A stretch of DNA of 25,767 nucleotides from an uncultured Lachnobacterium sp. (GTDB taxonomy: Bacteria; Bacillota; Clostridia; Lachnospirales; Lachnospiraceae). How positions within the stretch are numbered: the first letter of the stretch is position 1; each line of letters opens with the position of its first letter. Where the stretch lies: assembly GCA_900552085.1 (NCBI GenBank), contig URYB01000005.1, positions 1 to 25,767 on the forward strand. Direction: 5' to 3'. The translations under genes were made by a program, and so were the position numbers. Shown in pieces: positions 1 through 6,302 of this stretch. Under the pieces are notes generated by a model. The model was not told the DNA's origin and did not search any database. It worked only from the letters and a program-made list of their open reading frames with translations.

Positions 1-20
1 CTGGAAGAATCGGAAAGTAA

Positions 21-155
21 ATTATTTTATGGGATGCTGCTTCGCTGTCTGCTCAAAGGTTCGGAAAGCTCGGCATTTCCTATTGTGAAATATGGGATAA
101 CGTCGGAGCAAATGAATTGTTGGAATATTTGATTCAATATGGAATGGATTTATAG
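21..155 (+). pseudogene. C-terminal fragment of an unrecognised protein
   Basis: An open stretch of about 44 codons ends at the TAG at 153-155. It contains the protein-like segment DAASLSAQRFGKLGISYCEI followed by an acidic and hydrophobic tail. A TAA at 18-20 closes the frame upstream and no start codon with a ribosome site precedes it, so the 5' part is missing or frame-shifted. I do not recognise the family. The other two frames across this stretch look less protein-like. It lies directly before a GNAT remnant, in keeping with the decayed state of the first 1.8 kb. Confidence 0.35.
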
Positions 156-202
156 AAAAACAAAATTTAGAATTGGTGGAGGAATGAGAAGTAACGCAGT
201 GG

Positions 203-322
203 GATAATAATTATCCCGCGCAGAAATTTTGGAAGAAAGCTGTTTCTGAATATACAAATGGGCAGTATAAGGAGTATTCTTCTGCGGAAAATGAGGTAGT
301 TGGTCTTGTATTTTTGAATTAA
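203..322 (+). pseudogene. GNAT acetyltransferase, C-terminal fragment
   Basis: Read from 203, this frame gives a segment beginning DNNYPAQKFWKKAVSEYTNG and ending at the TAA at 320-322. The pattern of N-x-PAQ-x-FW followed by a Tyr-rich strand is typical of the last helix and strand of Gcn5-related N-acetyltransferases, where the helix after the acetyl-CoA pocket carries the 'A..FW/Y' residues. No acetyl-CoA loop (Q/RxxGxG/A) is present upstream, so only the C-terminal third survives. There is no start codon and no ribosome site. The identification rests on motif recognition only. It is one of about seven GNAT remnants in the window. Confidence 0.5.
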
Positions 323-332
323 GTTTCGATAG

Positions 333-359
333 TGTCAAGTTATCATAGAAAACTTGACA
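333..359. repeat. Inverted repeat with TGTCAAGTT arms
   Basis: TGTCAAGTT (333-341) and AACTTGACA (351-359) are perfect inverted arms around a 9-nt loop. No T-run follows, so it is not a standard intrinsic terminator. The right arm contains a TTGACA that could serve as a -35 element, which would make this an operator over a promoter; no convincing -10 was found 16-18 bp downstream. Confidence 0.5.
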
Positions 360-569
360 TGTAGGGGCAATGCGTCAAGGATGCATTACAATCATCAGTC
401 TATTTGCTAAAAGCAAATTTATCTTAAAGAAGAGAGTTTCTTTCTTGCATTCCTATGAAAAATTCGATTTGTAGTACCAAAGTTTGAAAAAATGAAATAT
501 GGCCCTACTTTTTTAGGCATTATTGAAGAAAACAATGTGAAAAGTGGCACCAAAGAAAGAAGAATGTTT

Positions 570-585
570 AAAGTAGTACTACTTT
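570..585. repeat. Perfect 16-bp palindrome AAAGTAGTACTACTTT
   Basis: The sequence equals its own reverse complement. Its core AGTAGTACTA matches the flanking elements AGTGGCACCA (543-552) and AGTGGTACTA (617-626) and the TGTAGTACCA at 470-479. Such a cluster can be a multi-site operator or a small dispersed repeat. The nearest downstream gene is a pseudogene, so it may be a leftover control region. Confidence 0.5.
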
Positions 586-718
586 TCCAAAATAAAGGTT
601 CGAAAAATCCTCAAAAAGTGGTACTAAATTACATAAAGTAAAACAAATAGTCCTATTTTATGGAAAGCAGGTGTCATTTCAGAAAAAGGATTACATTTCA
701 TAGTCAGAAAGCCAATAG

Positions 719-1138
719 ATGAAAATTTTGGAAGCAGAGTATAAAACATACACCTTTTTGAAAGTAATGAATGATGAAGGACAGATCATTGCTTCGATCA
801 GAGGACGGATTGAGGACGGAAATCACCGCGTATTCAATGAAGAGTCTGTGAATTGGATGCAGGGAATCAAATGCTTAAAAGGATGCGGTGCGTCGATAGA
901 GGATATTCAGGAGTATTGCCGCTTGTGCCGGCTGGAAGAATCGGAGGAAAACCTGCGGGCACGCTACGTCATCATACAAAAGCAACGGGATGAGGCATAT
1001 AAGCGGGTGAAGGAAGCCAAAGCTACTGCGAAATATATGGATGATAAGGTCGCACATTATGAAGCAATTCTTGCCGGACTGGCGCCGGATGACACGAATC
1101 CAAAAAACTGGACAGCAAAGAACAGACCGAAACATTAA
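719..1138 (+). pseudogene. Chimeric remnant: GNAT head joined to MerR-family regulator tail
   Basis: Residues 1-34 (ending IRGRIEDGN) read like the middle strands of a GNAT acetyltransferase, in which a 'GxIxGSVRG..EDGT' strand normally leads into the acetyl-CoA loop. From about residue 36 the sequence changes to a MerR-family effector region: HRVFNEESVNWMQGIKCLKG, then GASIEDI, a long coiled-coil helix (about residues 75-115) and YMDDKVAHYEAILAG. The MerR DNA-binding helix-turn-helix is entirely absent and so is the GNAT acetyl-CoA site, so neither activity is expected. In-frame TAG codons at 701-703 and 716-718 lie just upstream and no ribosome site precedes the ATG at 719. The parsimonious reading is a deletion that fused two neighbouring genes near 820-830. 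Assignment of the tail is stronger than that of the head. Confidence 0.65.
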
Positions 1139-1169
1139 GTAAGACAGATTTTGATTCGAGGGGATTAAA

Positions 1170-1393
1170 ATGAAAGATGGGATTGAATTCAAAGATACGA
1201 TTACAGCAGAGGATTGGGAAGAAAATTGTTAGATCAGGTAGTTGCAGATTTGAAAGATTTTTCTGTCAGTAATGTAAAACTGGCATGTAGTTTATATGCC
1301 AATCCCGGAAAAGAAACATTTTATGAGAAATTTGGATTTCAAAAACTGCCAAATGATAAATATGGATATGGGATGCTGCTTGAGTTATCGTGA
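1170..1393 (+). pseudogene. GNAT acetyltransferase with internal deletion and frameshift
   Basis: The ATG at 1170, behind a GAGGGG ribosome site, opens MKDGIEFKDTITAEDWEE, a typical GNAT N-terminus, but stops at the TAG at 1230-1232. A second frame picks up at about 1223 with KLLDQVVADLKDF and continues through SLYANPGKETFYEKFGF to LPNDKYGYGMLLELS, ending at the TGA at 1391-1393. This is the helix and last strands of the same family; 'FYEKFGF' is the classic GNAT C-terminal motif. The middle of the protein, including the acetyl-CoA binding Q/RxxGxG loop, is missing. The remaining start and end suggest one gene that lost its centre by deletion near 1220. Confidence 0.7.
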
Positions 1394-1443
1394 AGAGCAG
1401 GAGGGGAATATGTGGAAGGAAAAATCAAAAGGTAAGGAAAAAT

Positions 1444-1569
1444 ATGAAATTTCACAAAGCAGCAGAGCACCTTTATACGCATTGTGGATTTCATTTTGTC
1501 GAAGCGAAAGATATGTTTTATGAAGATACCGGGTGGATAGAGTACAAAATGTTTGAGATGAATTTGTAA
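1444..1569 (+). pseudogene. GNAT acetyltransferase, C-terminal fragment
   Basis: The frame from the ATG at 1444 gives MKFHKAAEHLYTHCGFHFVE and then KDMFYEDTGWIEYKMFEMNL, ending at the TAA at 1567-1569. 'AAEHLYTHCGF' followed by a short loop and a YKMF strand is the usual end of a GNAT domain (helix 4, strand 6, strand 7). At 41 residues it cannot fold as an enzyme. The N-terminal three quarters and the acetyl-CoA loop are absent. The ATG is probably an internal methionine of the lost gene. Confidence 0.55.
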
Positions 1570-1584
1570 AGCCGGAACAAAAGA

Positions 1585-1785
1585 TTGTACATAAACTGGT
1601 TAATGAGGGTTGGCTTTTGGGGAGCACATACAATCATTCTTGGTTGGTATAATGATGAAGAAAGCGTAAAAAGTGAAATGGAAGCTATTGTCAAAGCGAT
1701 GGATCAGAAAAAAAGGACATACAAACTTAAATACTTTACGGCTGTTGAGTTTAAAGGAATCTTTGGGCAGGTTCGTAGAAAATAA
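1585..1785 (+). pseudogene. Unrecognised short reading frame, probably a gene remnant
   Basis: A 66-codon frame starts at TTG (1585) with no ribosome site in front and ends at the TAA at 1783-1785. The part from about residue 14 (HTIILGWYNDEESVKSEMEA) resembles small proteins in which a Glu/Lys-rich helix, 'ESVKSEMEAIVKAM', follows a beta-strand. The beginning is probably not native. I do not recognise the family and infer no function. It lies between a GNAT fragment and an intact GNAT gene, whose ATG begins five bases after its stop. Confidence 0.3.
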
Positions 1786-1790
1786 TTAAT

Positions 1791-2216
1791 ATGATCAGAA
1801 AATTAAAAAAAGCAGATATCAACAGAGTTACAGATCTGTGGTTGGATACAAACCTTAAAGCTCATGAGTTTATTACTTTTCAATACTGGAAAAATAATTA
1901 TGATGCAGTGAAGGAAATGCTGCCACAGGCAGAAGTCTATGTGTATGAAAATGACAATAAAATACAAGGGTTTGTAGGTTTAAACGATGAATATATAGAA
2001 GGAATTTTTGTTTCGGATGAAATGCAGTCACGGGGGATAGGAAAACTTTTACTGGATTTTGCAAAAGAGAAACGAATGAAATTACATTTAAACGTGTACC
2101 CAAAGAACATACGCGCAATAAATTTTTATCAGAGAGAAGACTTTGAAATCCGGGGCGAAGGTTTGGATGAAGCTACCGGGGAAAAAGATTATGAGATGAT
2201 ATGGCAGCACAAATAA
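1791..2216 (+). CDS. GNAT family N-acetyltransferase (YjaB/YiaC-like)
   Basis: This 141-residue protein has the full GNAT fold and is expected to transfer the acetyl group of acetyl-CoA to an amine; the substrate cannot be told from sequence. It opens MIRKLKKADINRVTDLW (strand 1, helix 1), has the central strands with VGLNDEYIEGIFVSDEMQSR (about residues 62-81), the acetyl-CoA loop QSRGIGKLL (about 79-87), and ends with NVYPKNIRAINFYQREDFEI, the usual terminal helix and strand. Its length is normal for the YjaB/YiaC group. No strong ribosome site is seen before the ATG. It is the only undamaged acetyltransferase in the first 5 kb, surrounded by remnants of its relatives. The hydrolase at 2250 follows 33 bases later with its own ribosome site and could be co-transcribed. 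Confidence 0.85.
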   Translation: MIRKLKKADINRVTDLWLDTNLKAHEFITFQYWKNNYDAVKEMLPQAEVYVYENDNKIQGFVGLNDEYIEGIFVSDEMQSRGIGKLLLDFAKEKRMKLHLNVYPKNIRAINFYQREDFEIRGEGLDEATGEKDYEMIWQHK

Positions 2217-2249
2217 AATTGTATTTTAATTCGAAGGAGGTATAGAACA

Positions 2250-3038
2250 GTGAATATCCATGAATTCGGAAAAGAAAATGAGAAAACAATCTTGTTGATT
2301 CATCCTTCTGTTGTCAAATGGGATTACTTTGAATATGTGATTCCTCTGCTACAGAAAAATTATCACCTGTTGGTTCCGGCACTGCCCGGTTATGATTTTG
2401 AGAATGACAGCGATTTTACCAGTGTGGAACAGATTGCGTTAGAATTGAACAGCTGGCTTAAGGCAGAAGGTTATACTAAATTATATGCAGTATATGGTTG
2501 TTCCATGGGAGGCTCTATTGCATTGATGGTAACCATGGGACAAATGATTAAGATAGAGCATTGTATCATGGATGGTGGAATTACACCTTATCAGTTACCA
2601 TGGATTGTAACACGCTTTATAGCACTGAAGGATTATCTGATGATGATGCTTGGAAGGACAGGCGGTGTAGGGTTACTGGAAAAAGCATTTGCAACAGATG
2701 ACTATTCCAAAGAAGATTTGCAGTATGTGGCAGATGTTCTGAGACATTGCAGCAGGAAAACATTATGGAGAACTTTTGATTCCTGCAATAATTATGAAGT
2801 CCCTAAACCGGTCCCGCAAGTAGATACACTGATTCACTACTGGTATGCCAAAGGGGAGGAAAGAGAGCGAAAACAGGATATAGCCTATATGAAACGTAAA
2901 TTCCCTCAGACAAAGTTTGAAGTATTACCCGAATTGGGACATGCAGGACTGGTTTTACTTAAACCGGAATTGTTTGTGGAAATGATGGAAAAGATAATGA
3001 ATGTAAAAAATGCGGAAATACTACAAAATACTATATAA
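2250..3038 (+). CDS. Alpha/beta hydrolase
   Basis: The start is GTG at 2250, nine bases after AAGGAGG (2234-2240). The 262-residue product is a soluble alpha/beta hydrolase without a signal peptide. Visible features are the oxyanion-side strand ILLIHPS (about 14-20), the nucleophile elbow GCSMGG with Ser85, a helical cap region (about 112-185), and GHAG near the C-terminus with His231 as the likely catalytic base. The acidic residue is less certain and should lie around 195-210. Substrate is unknown; the family includes esterases and lyases. The last residues (NAEILQNTI) are encoded within the first of three 33-bp repeats belonging to the next gene's control region, so the natural C-terminus may have been replaced when that module arrived. 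Confidence 0.8.
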   Translation: MNIHEFGKENEKTILLIHPSVVKWDYFEYVIPLLQKNYHLLVPALPGYDFENDSDFTSVEQIALELNSWLKAEGYTKLYAVYGCSMGGSIALMVTMGQMIKIEHCIMDGGITPYQLPWIVTRFIALKDYLMMMLGRTGGVGLLEKAFATDDYSKEDLQYVADVLRHCSRKTLWRTFDSCNNYEVPKPVPQVDTLIHYWYAKGEERERKQDIAYMKRKFPQTKFEVLPELGHAGLVLLKPELFVEMMEKIMNVKNAEILQNTI

Positions 3039-3103
3039 AAAAATGCGGAAATGTGCTAAAATTGAAAAATAAAAAATGCGGAAAAGAGAAAGTGCAATGT
3101 TTA
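3005..3103 (+). repeat. Three 33-bp direct repeats upstream of the ATPase gene
   Basis: AAAAAATGCGGAAA occurs at 3005, 3038 and 3071, exactly 33 bp apart. Copies 1 and 2 share 15 leading bases and then a phased AAAAT. Copy 2 contains TGTGCTAAAAT (3052-3062), which looks like an extended -10. Copy 3 runs into the start of the ATPase gene. A 33-bp period is close to three helical turns, so a protein binding each copy would sit on one face of the DNA. Copy 1 lies inside the end of the hydrolase coding region. Confidence 0.75.
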
Positions 3104-4425
3104 AACGTAAAATATATAGTAAAATGCAAGAATGGAAAAAAGATTCAAATGGGAAGACCGCTCTTTTAATTGAAGGTGCAAGACGAATCGGTAAATCAAC
3201 TGTAGTTGAAGAATTTGCAAAAAATGAATATGAAAGTTATATATTGATTGATTTTTCAAGAGCATCAAAAGAAACCAAAAAACTTTTTGAAGATGTTTCA
3301 GATTTGAATTTTTTATTTCTGCAGTTGCAATTGCAATATAAAGTAGATTTGCAAGAAAGGAATTCAGTAATCATATTTGATGAAGTTCAACTTTGTCCGG
3401 CAGCACGTCAGGCAATTAAAGCCTTGGTTGCAGATCATCGATATGATTATATTGAAACAGGATCACTTATTTCAATCAAGAAAAATGTGAAGGATATTTT
3501 AATTCCCAGTGAGGAAAGAAAAATCAGTATGTATCCAATGGATTATGAGGAATTTTTATGGGCAATTGGAGATACAGCAACATTTTCACTATTAAAAAAA
3601 TGTTTTGATATGAATCAGGGATTAGGAGATGCAATTAATCGTAAGCAATTAAGGCAATTTCGTCTATATATGCTGGTTGGTGGAATGCCACAGGCGGTGT
3701 CAACTTATATTGAAACGAACAATTTTAGAAAAGTAGATGAGATAAAAAGAGATATCCTGAATTTGTATGAAAGTGATTTTGCAAAAATTGATCCGACAGG
3801 ACGTTTAGCAATGCTATTTGATGCGATTCCAGCCCAGTTAAATAAAAACGCAGCCAGATATCAGACGAGTAGTGTGTTAAATGGCGAGAAACAAGACAAA
3901 ATATTAGAACTGATTGCAGAACTAAAAGATTCAAAGACCGTAATGGTTGCATATAATACAAATGATCCAGATGCCGGTATGTCCAATACAAGGGATTTAT
4001 CAAAATTTAAACTATTCTTAAGTGATACGGGTCTGTTTGTAACATTAATGTTTAAGGACAAAGATTTCACAGAAAATGAGATTTATCAGAAGCTGTTAAA
4101 TGATAAATTAAGTGTGAATTTAGGATATTTATATGAAAATATTGTAGCTCAATGTCTGGCCTCAAATGGAAATGAATTATTCTATCACACAATTATGAAT
4201 AAAAATTCCAAACATAATTATGAAATAGATTTTATTTTGGCAAGAAAGAATAAAATAGTTCCAATAGAGGTTAAATCGTCAGGATATAAAACACATAGAT
4301 CACTTGATGTGTTTACAGAAAAGTATTTGGGAAGAATATTAAAGAGATATTTAGTTTATACGAAAGATATGAGTAAGGAGCAGGATATTTTTTGCATACC
4401 AGTTTACATGGTGCCATTTTTATAA
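3097..4425 (+). CDS. AAA ATPase with DUF4143 / nuclease-like C-terminus
   Basis: The preferred start is ATG 3097 (MFKRKIYSKM), giving 442 residues; an ATG at 3076 lies in the third repeat with no ribosome site. The N-terminal AAA_14-type domain has Walker A GARRIGKST (27-35), Walker B VIIFDE (91-96) and the ETGS sensor (120-123). The C-terminal DUF4143 part carries Glu347 in YENIV, EIDF (376-379) and PIEVKSS (389-395). These match the E...D...ExK arrangement of PD-(D/E)XK nucleases, as in archaeal Holliday-junction-resolvase-like proteins. Proteins of this build are widespread in gut bacteria, have no settled function and often behave as mobile single genes. There is no membrane segment. The coding DNA is noticeably more A-rich than its neighbours, consistent with separate acquisition. 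Family assignment is firm; nuclease activity is inference. Confidence 0.85.
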   Translation: MFKRKIYSKMQEWKKDSNGKTALLIEGARRIGKSTVVEEFAKNEYESYILIDFSRASKETKKLFEDVSDLNFLFLQLQLQYKVDLQERNSVIIFDEVQLCPAARQAIKALVADHRYDYIETGSLISIKKNVKDILIPSEERKISMYPMDYEEFLWAIGDTATFSLLKKCFDMNQGLGDAINRKQLRQFRLYMLVGGMPQAVSTYIETNNFRKVDEIKRDILNLYESDFAKIDPTGRLAMLFDAIPAQLNKNAARYQTSSVLNGEKQDKILELIAELKDSKTVMVAYNTNDPDAGMSNTRDLSKFKLFLSDTGLFVTLMFKDKDFTENEIYQKLLNDKLSVNLGYLYENIVAQCLASNGNELFYHTIMNKNSKHNYEIDFILARKNKIVPIEVKSSGYKTHRSLDVFTEKYLGRILKRYLVYTKDMSKEQDIFCIPVYMVPFL

Positions 4426-4479
4426 AAATCGTTACGAGCGATATTTAAACTGGAGAATAAAATGAAATAGAGGAAAGAC

Positions 4480-4813
4480 ATGATGAAAATAAGAGATGCC
4501 AATTCAAAAGATTTTGAGCAGATTATGAAAATCTACAAATATGCGCAGGACTATATGATACAATCCGGAAATCCTACACAAATGGGGTATGTGCACTGTT
4601 TGAAGGTGCAGACCCTACATATGAACATATTGAAGACGGCAACTGGCTGAATGATGAACCGTATCTTACGATTCACAGACTTGCCGGGGATGGTCAGGAG
4701 CATGGTCTGTTTCAATGTGTGGCGGATTACTGTAAAAATATTTCTCAGAATATCAGAGTGGATACCCATGCAGATAATCGGATCATGCAAAGAAGCTTTG
4801 TTGGGAATACAAC
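4480..4813 (+). pseudogene. GNAT acetyltransferase with internal deletion, fused to the next remnant
   Basis: After AGAGGAAAG the ATG pair at 4480/4483 opens MMKIRDANSKDFEQIMKIYK and continues to NPTQMG, a GNAT N-terminus. Near 4585-4592 the sense frame shifts and continues with CALFEGADPTYEHIEDGNWL, then LTIHRLAGDGQEHGLFQCVA and NIRVDTHADNRIMQR. These are the central strands of a GNAT subgroup in which 'RVDTHADN..MQ' precedes the final helix. The original frame stops at the TGA at 4648-4650. The segment between NPTQ and the 'ALFEG' strand is missing, and the C-terminus is replaced at about 4791-4796 by sugar O-acetyltransferase sequence. The gene is therefore damaged at two places and no functional product is expected. 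Confidence 0.7.
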
Positions 4814-5137
4814 CGTACGGCGCCAGATGAGCAGGACAGACGCAGAGCTATATTGCAGGAACTGTTAGGAACCTGTTCGCCAATGACAGGGATTGAACCG
4901 GATTTTCATTGTGATTATGGATTTAATATACATATGCATGGTCTGGTTGTTATCAATTATAATTGTGTAATTCTGGATACTTCTCCGGTGAACATTGGCG
5001 CGGGTTCTGTCATCGGTGCTGGAAGCGTGGTAACACATGATATTCCGTCAGGCGTAATTGCGGCCGGGGTACCATGCAAAGTGATCCGGCCGATTACAGA
5101 AAAGGATAAGATTGCACAGACAGAAATTCTATTTTAA
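4793..5137 (+). pseudogene. Maltose/galactoside-type O-acetyltransferase with core deleted
   Basis: In the frame of 4793 the sequence reads KLCWEYNRTAPDEQDRRAIL, then LLGTCSPMTGIEPDFHCDYG and FNIHMHGLVVINYNCVILDT. This is the N-terminal substrate-binding part and first hexapeptide coils of a Maa/LacA acetyltransferase. It then jumps from SPVNIG straight to AGSVIGAGSVVTHDIPSG and IAAGVPCKVIRPI, the end of the left-handed beta-helix. The middle coils, including the catalytic His of the 'GHP/GHA' loop, are absent. The likely junction is at ATTGGCGCG (4994-5002), where repeated hexapeptide codons could have recombined. The first residues are lost into the GNAT fusion. An ATG at 4853 leaves a 94-residue open frame, but no ribosome site supports it. 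Confidence 0.75.
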
Positions 5138-5149
5138 GGAGAAACTATA

Positions 5150-5266
5150 TTGGTTAGATAAGTTTATGAAAGTGAATTAAGAGACCTGCTGGAATTAGAT
5201 TTGCATTTGCATGAAAGTACAATCCCGGAAATGTCAGAGCATTTAAGTAAAACATGGAAAACCTAA
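5150..5266 (+). pseudogene. GNAT acetyltransferase, N-terminal fragment
   Basis: AAGGAGA (5136-5142) sits eight bases before TTG 5150. The frame reads LVR, a TAA at 5159-5161, then VYESELRDLLELDLHLHEST and IPEMSEHLSKTWKT before a second TAA at 5264-5266. 'YESELRDLLELxLHLHE' followed by 'I..W..' is a recognisable start of a GNAT family. Everything after helix 2 is gone. The early stop looks like a point change within an otherwise intact N-terminus. The following 70 bases hold the promoter of the next gene. Confidence 0.6.
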
Positions 5267-5273
5267 AATATCC

Positions 5274-5301
5274 TTGTAAAATGATAAAAAATCGATAGAA
5301 T
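5274..5301 (+). promoter_or_regulatory. Putative promoter of the MNT/HEPN pair
   Basis: TTGTAA (5274-5279) and TAGAAT (5296-5301) are separated by 16 bp. The transcription start would lie about 25-30 bases before the ribosome site AAGGAGGT at 5323-5330. Inferred from consensus only. Confidence 0.4.
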
Positions 5302-5336
5302 AAAAGTAAGAGAAGATGGTGGAAGGAGGTATGGCT

Positions 5337-5678
5337 ATGCCACAGGTAATGCAGAATCTGATACAACAGTATGTGATAGAGATAAAGAAAATATATGGAT
5401 TACATTTGCGGAAAGTGATACTTTATGGTTCCTATGCAAGAGGAGACTTTCGATCAGATTCAGATGTAGATATTATGATATTACTGGATATGACAGATAT
5501 GGAATTAAAACAATATGGAGATCAATTATCGTATATGACATTTGATTTTAATATGGATCATGATTTAGATATAAAACCAATTGCCAAGAGTGAATCACAT
5601 TTCGAAAAATGGGTGACAAATTATCCTTTTTATGCAAATATTAATAAGGAGGGAGTGGTATTGTATGGGGCAGCTTAA
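5337..5678 (+). CDS. MNT-type nucleotidyltransferase, likely antitoxin
   Basis: The start is ATG 5337, seven bases after AAGGAGG; ATG 5331 would sit too close to that site. The 113-residue protein is a minimal nucleotidyltransferase of the DNA polymerase beta superfamily. It has GSYARGDFRSDSDVDIMIL from residue 31, with Gly31-Ser32 and the metal-binding Asp43 and Asp45, and a probable third carboxylate at Asp78 in HDLDIKP. In HEPN/MNT pairs the MNT partner neutralises the HEPN RNase, in studied cases by adenylylating it. The downstream HEPN gene overlaps this stop by 14 bases, so translational coupling is likely. Identity of the fold is secure; the antitoxin role is inferred from the pairing. 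Confidence 0.85.
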   Translation: MPQVMQNLIQQYVIEIKKIYGLHLRKVILYGSYARGDFRSDSDVDIMILLDMTDMELKQYGDQLSYMTFDFNMDHDLDIKPIAKSESHFEKWVTNYPFYANINKEGVVLYGAA

Positions 5679-6081
5679 TGAAAATAAAGGTACTAGAGAA
5701 GATCTTGCCCGTTATCGAATAACCACAGCAAAAGAAGATTTAAAAGCAGGACAGATATTATTGGATGCTGACGAATATAGAGGGGCAAATAATAGAGCAT
5801 ATTATGCTATTTTCCATGCAATTAACGCAATTCATGCATTAGATGGAAACGGGTATAAGCGTTATAAGGACGCAATTGCGAATTTTAACAAGCAATATGT
5901 CAAAACGGAAATATTTCCAAGGGAAATTGGAAGAAAAATCAGTAAGGCAGAAGAAATACGTCATGCAAGTGATTATGATGATTTTTATATAGCGAGTAAA
6001 TCAGAAGCAGATAATCTTATTTCAATAGCAAATGAATTTATAAAATTGGTTGAGATATATGTGGATGAGCGATTGAAATAA
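5665..6081 (+). CDS. HEPN domain protein, likely RNase toxin of an MNT/HEPN pair
   Basis: The start is ATG 5665, behind AAGGAGGG (5646-5653), inside the end of the MNT gene. The 138-residue protein is all-helical and carries the HEPN core NNRAYYAIFHAINAI, with Arg44 and His51 forming an R-x6-H version of the RNase motif (family rule R-x4-6-H). The sequence matches the PF05168-type HEPN group rather than the HepT group with its R-x4-H-x-Y motif, so the tyrosine target known in HepT is not evident. The gene is followed by a strong intrinsic terminator at 6156-6205, which closes a two-gene operon. A toxin role is inference from family and context. Confidence 0.85.
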   Translation: MGQLNENKGTREDLARYRITTAKEDLKAGQILLDADEYRGANNRAYYAIFHAINAIHALDGNGYKRYKDAIANFNKQYVKTEIFPREIGRKISKAEEIRHASDYDDFYIASKSEADNLISIANEFIKLVEIYVDERLK

Positions 6082-6155
6082 ACGTTCAAAAGCATCTTTC
6101 GGATAAAATAATGGATGAGTTTAAACAAAATAGAATAGCAACAGGTATAGTTAAG

Positions 6156-6205
6156 TTCCTCTGTATTACTGCAAGTAAGAAGTTAATACAGAGGAATTTT
6201 GTTTT
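6156..6205 (+). terminator. Intrinsic terminator after the MNT/HEPN operon
   Basis: TTCCTCTGTATTA (6156-6168) pairs perfectly over 13 bp with TAATACAGAGGAA (6184-6196) and is followed by TTTTGTTTT. Confidence 0.9.
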
Positions 6206-6244
6206 ATGATTGATAATTAAGGGATTTTTTATAGGATAATAGAA

Positions 6245-6266
6245 ACATGACATACAGGTGTCGTGT
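6245..6266. promoter_or_regulatory. Palindromic operator before the WYL regulator
   Basis: ACATGACA-6 bp-TGTCGTGT forms a 22-bp near-perfect inverted repeat (7 of 8 positions) about 35 bases before the start of the WYL gene. GATAAT at 6274-6279 is a candidate -10. YafY-type regulators commonly control their own promoter, so autoregulation is likely. Confidence 0.5.
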
Positions 6267-6302
6267 TTTCCATGATAATATGAATTACAAAAAGGAACAA
6301 TT

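Larger units (their letters stand above)
323..718. other. Intergenic stretch with repeated short motifs, no gene seen
   Basis: I see no credible coding region in these roughly 400 bases. They hold a 9-bp inverted repeat at 333-341/351-359, a set of related 10-mers of the form GTRGYACYA at 470-479, 543-552, 572-581 and 617-626, and a perfect 16-bp palindrome at 570-585. The sequence is very A-rich, with scattered stops in all frames. The last 50 bases (from about 660) can be read in frame with the pseudogene at 719 apart from two TAG codons (701-703 and 716-718), so the GNAT head of that pseudogene may once have begun further upstream. Confidence 0.6.

Noticed and set aside
3076..3096. Upstream ATG of the ATPase gene as the true start
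   Set aside because: It lies within the third 33-bp repeat with no ribosome site, and family members begin near the MFKRKIYSKM methionine.
4853..5137. A 94-residue open frame that could be called a small acetyltransferase
   Set aside because: It is the tail half of a Maa-type gene with the catalytic coils missing and no ribosome site at 4853; the coding signal starts upstream at 4793.
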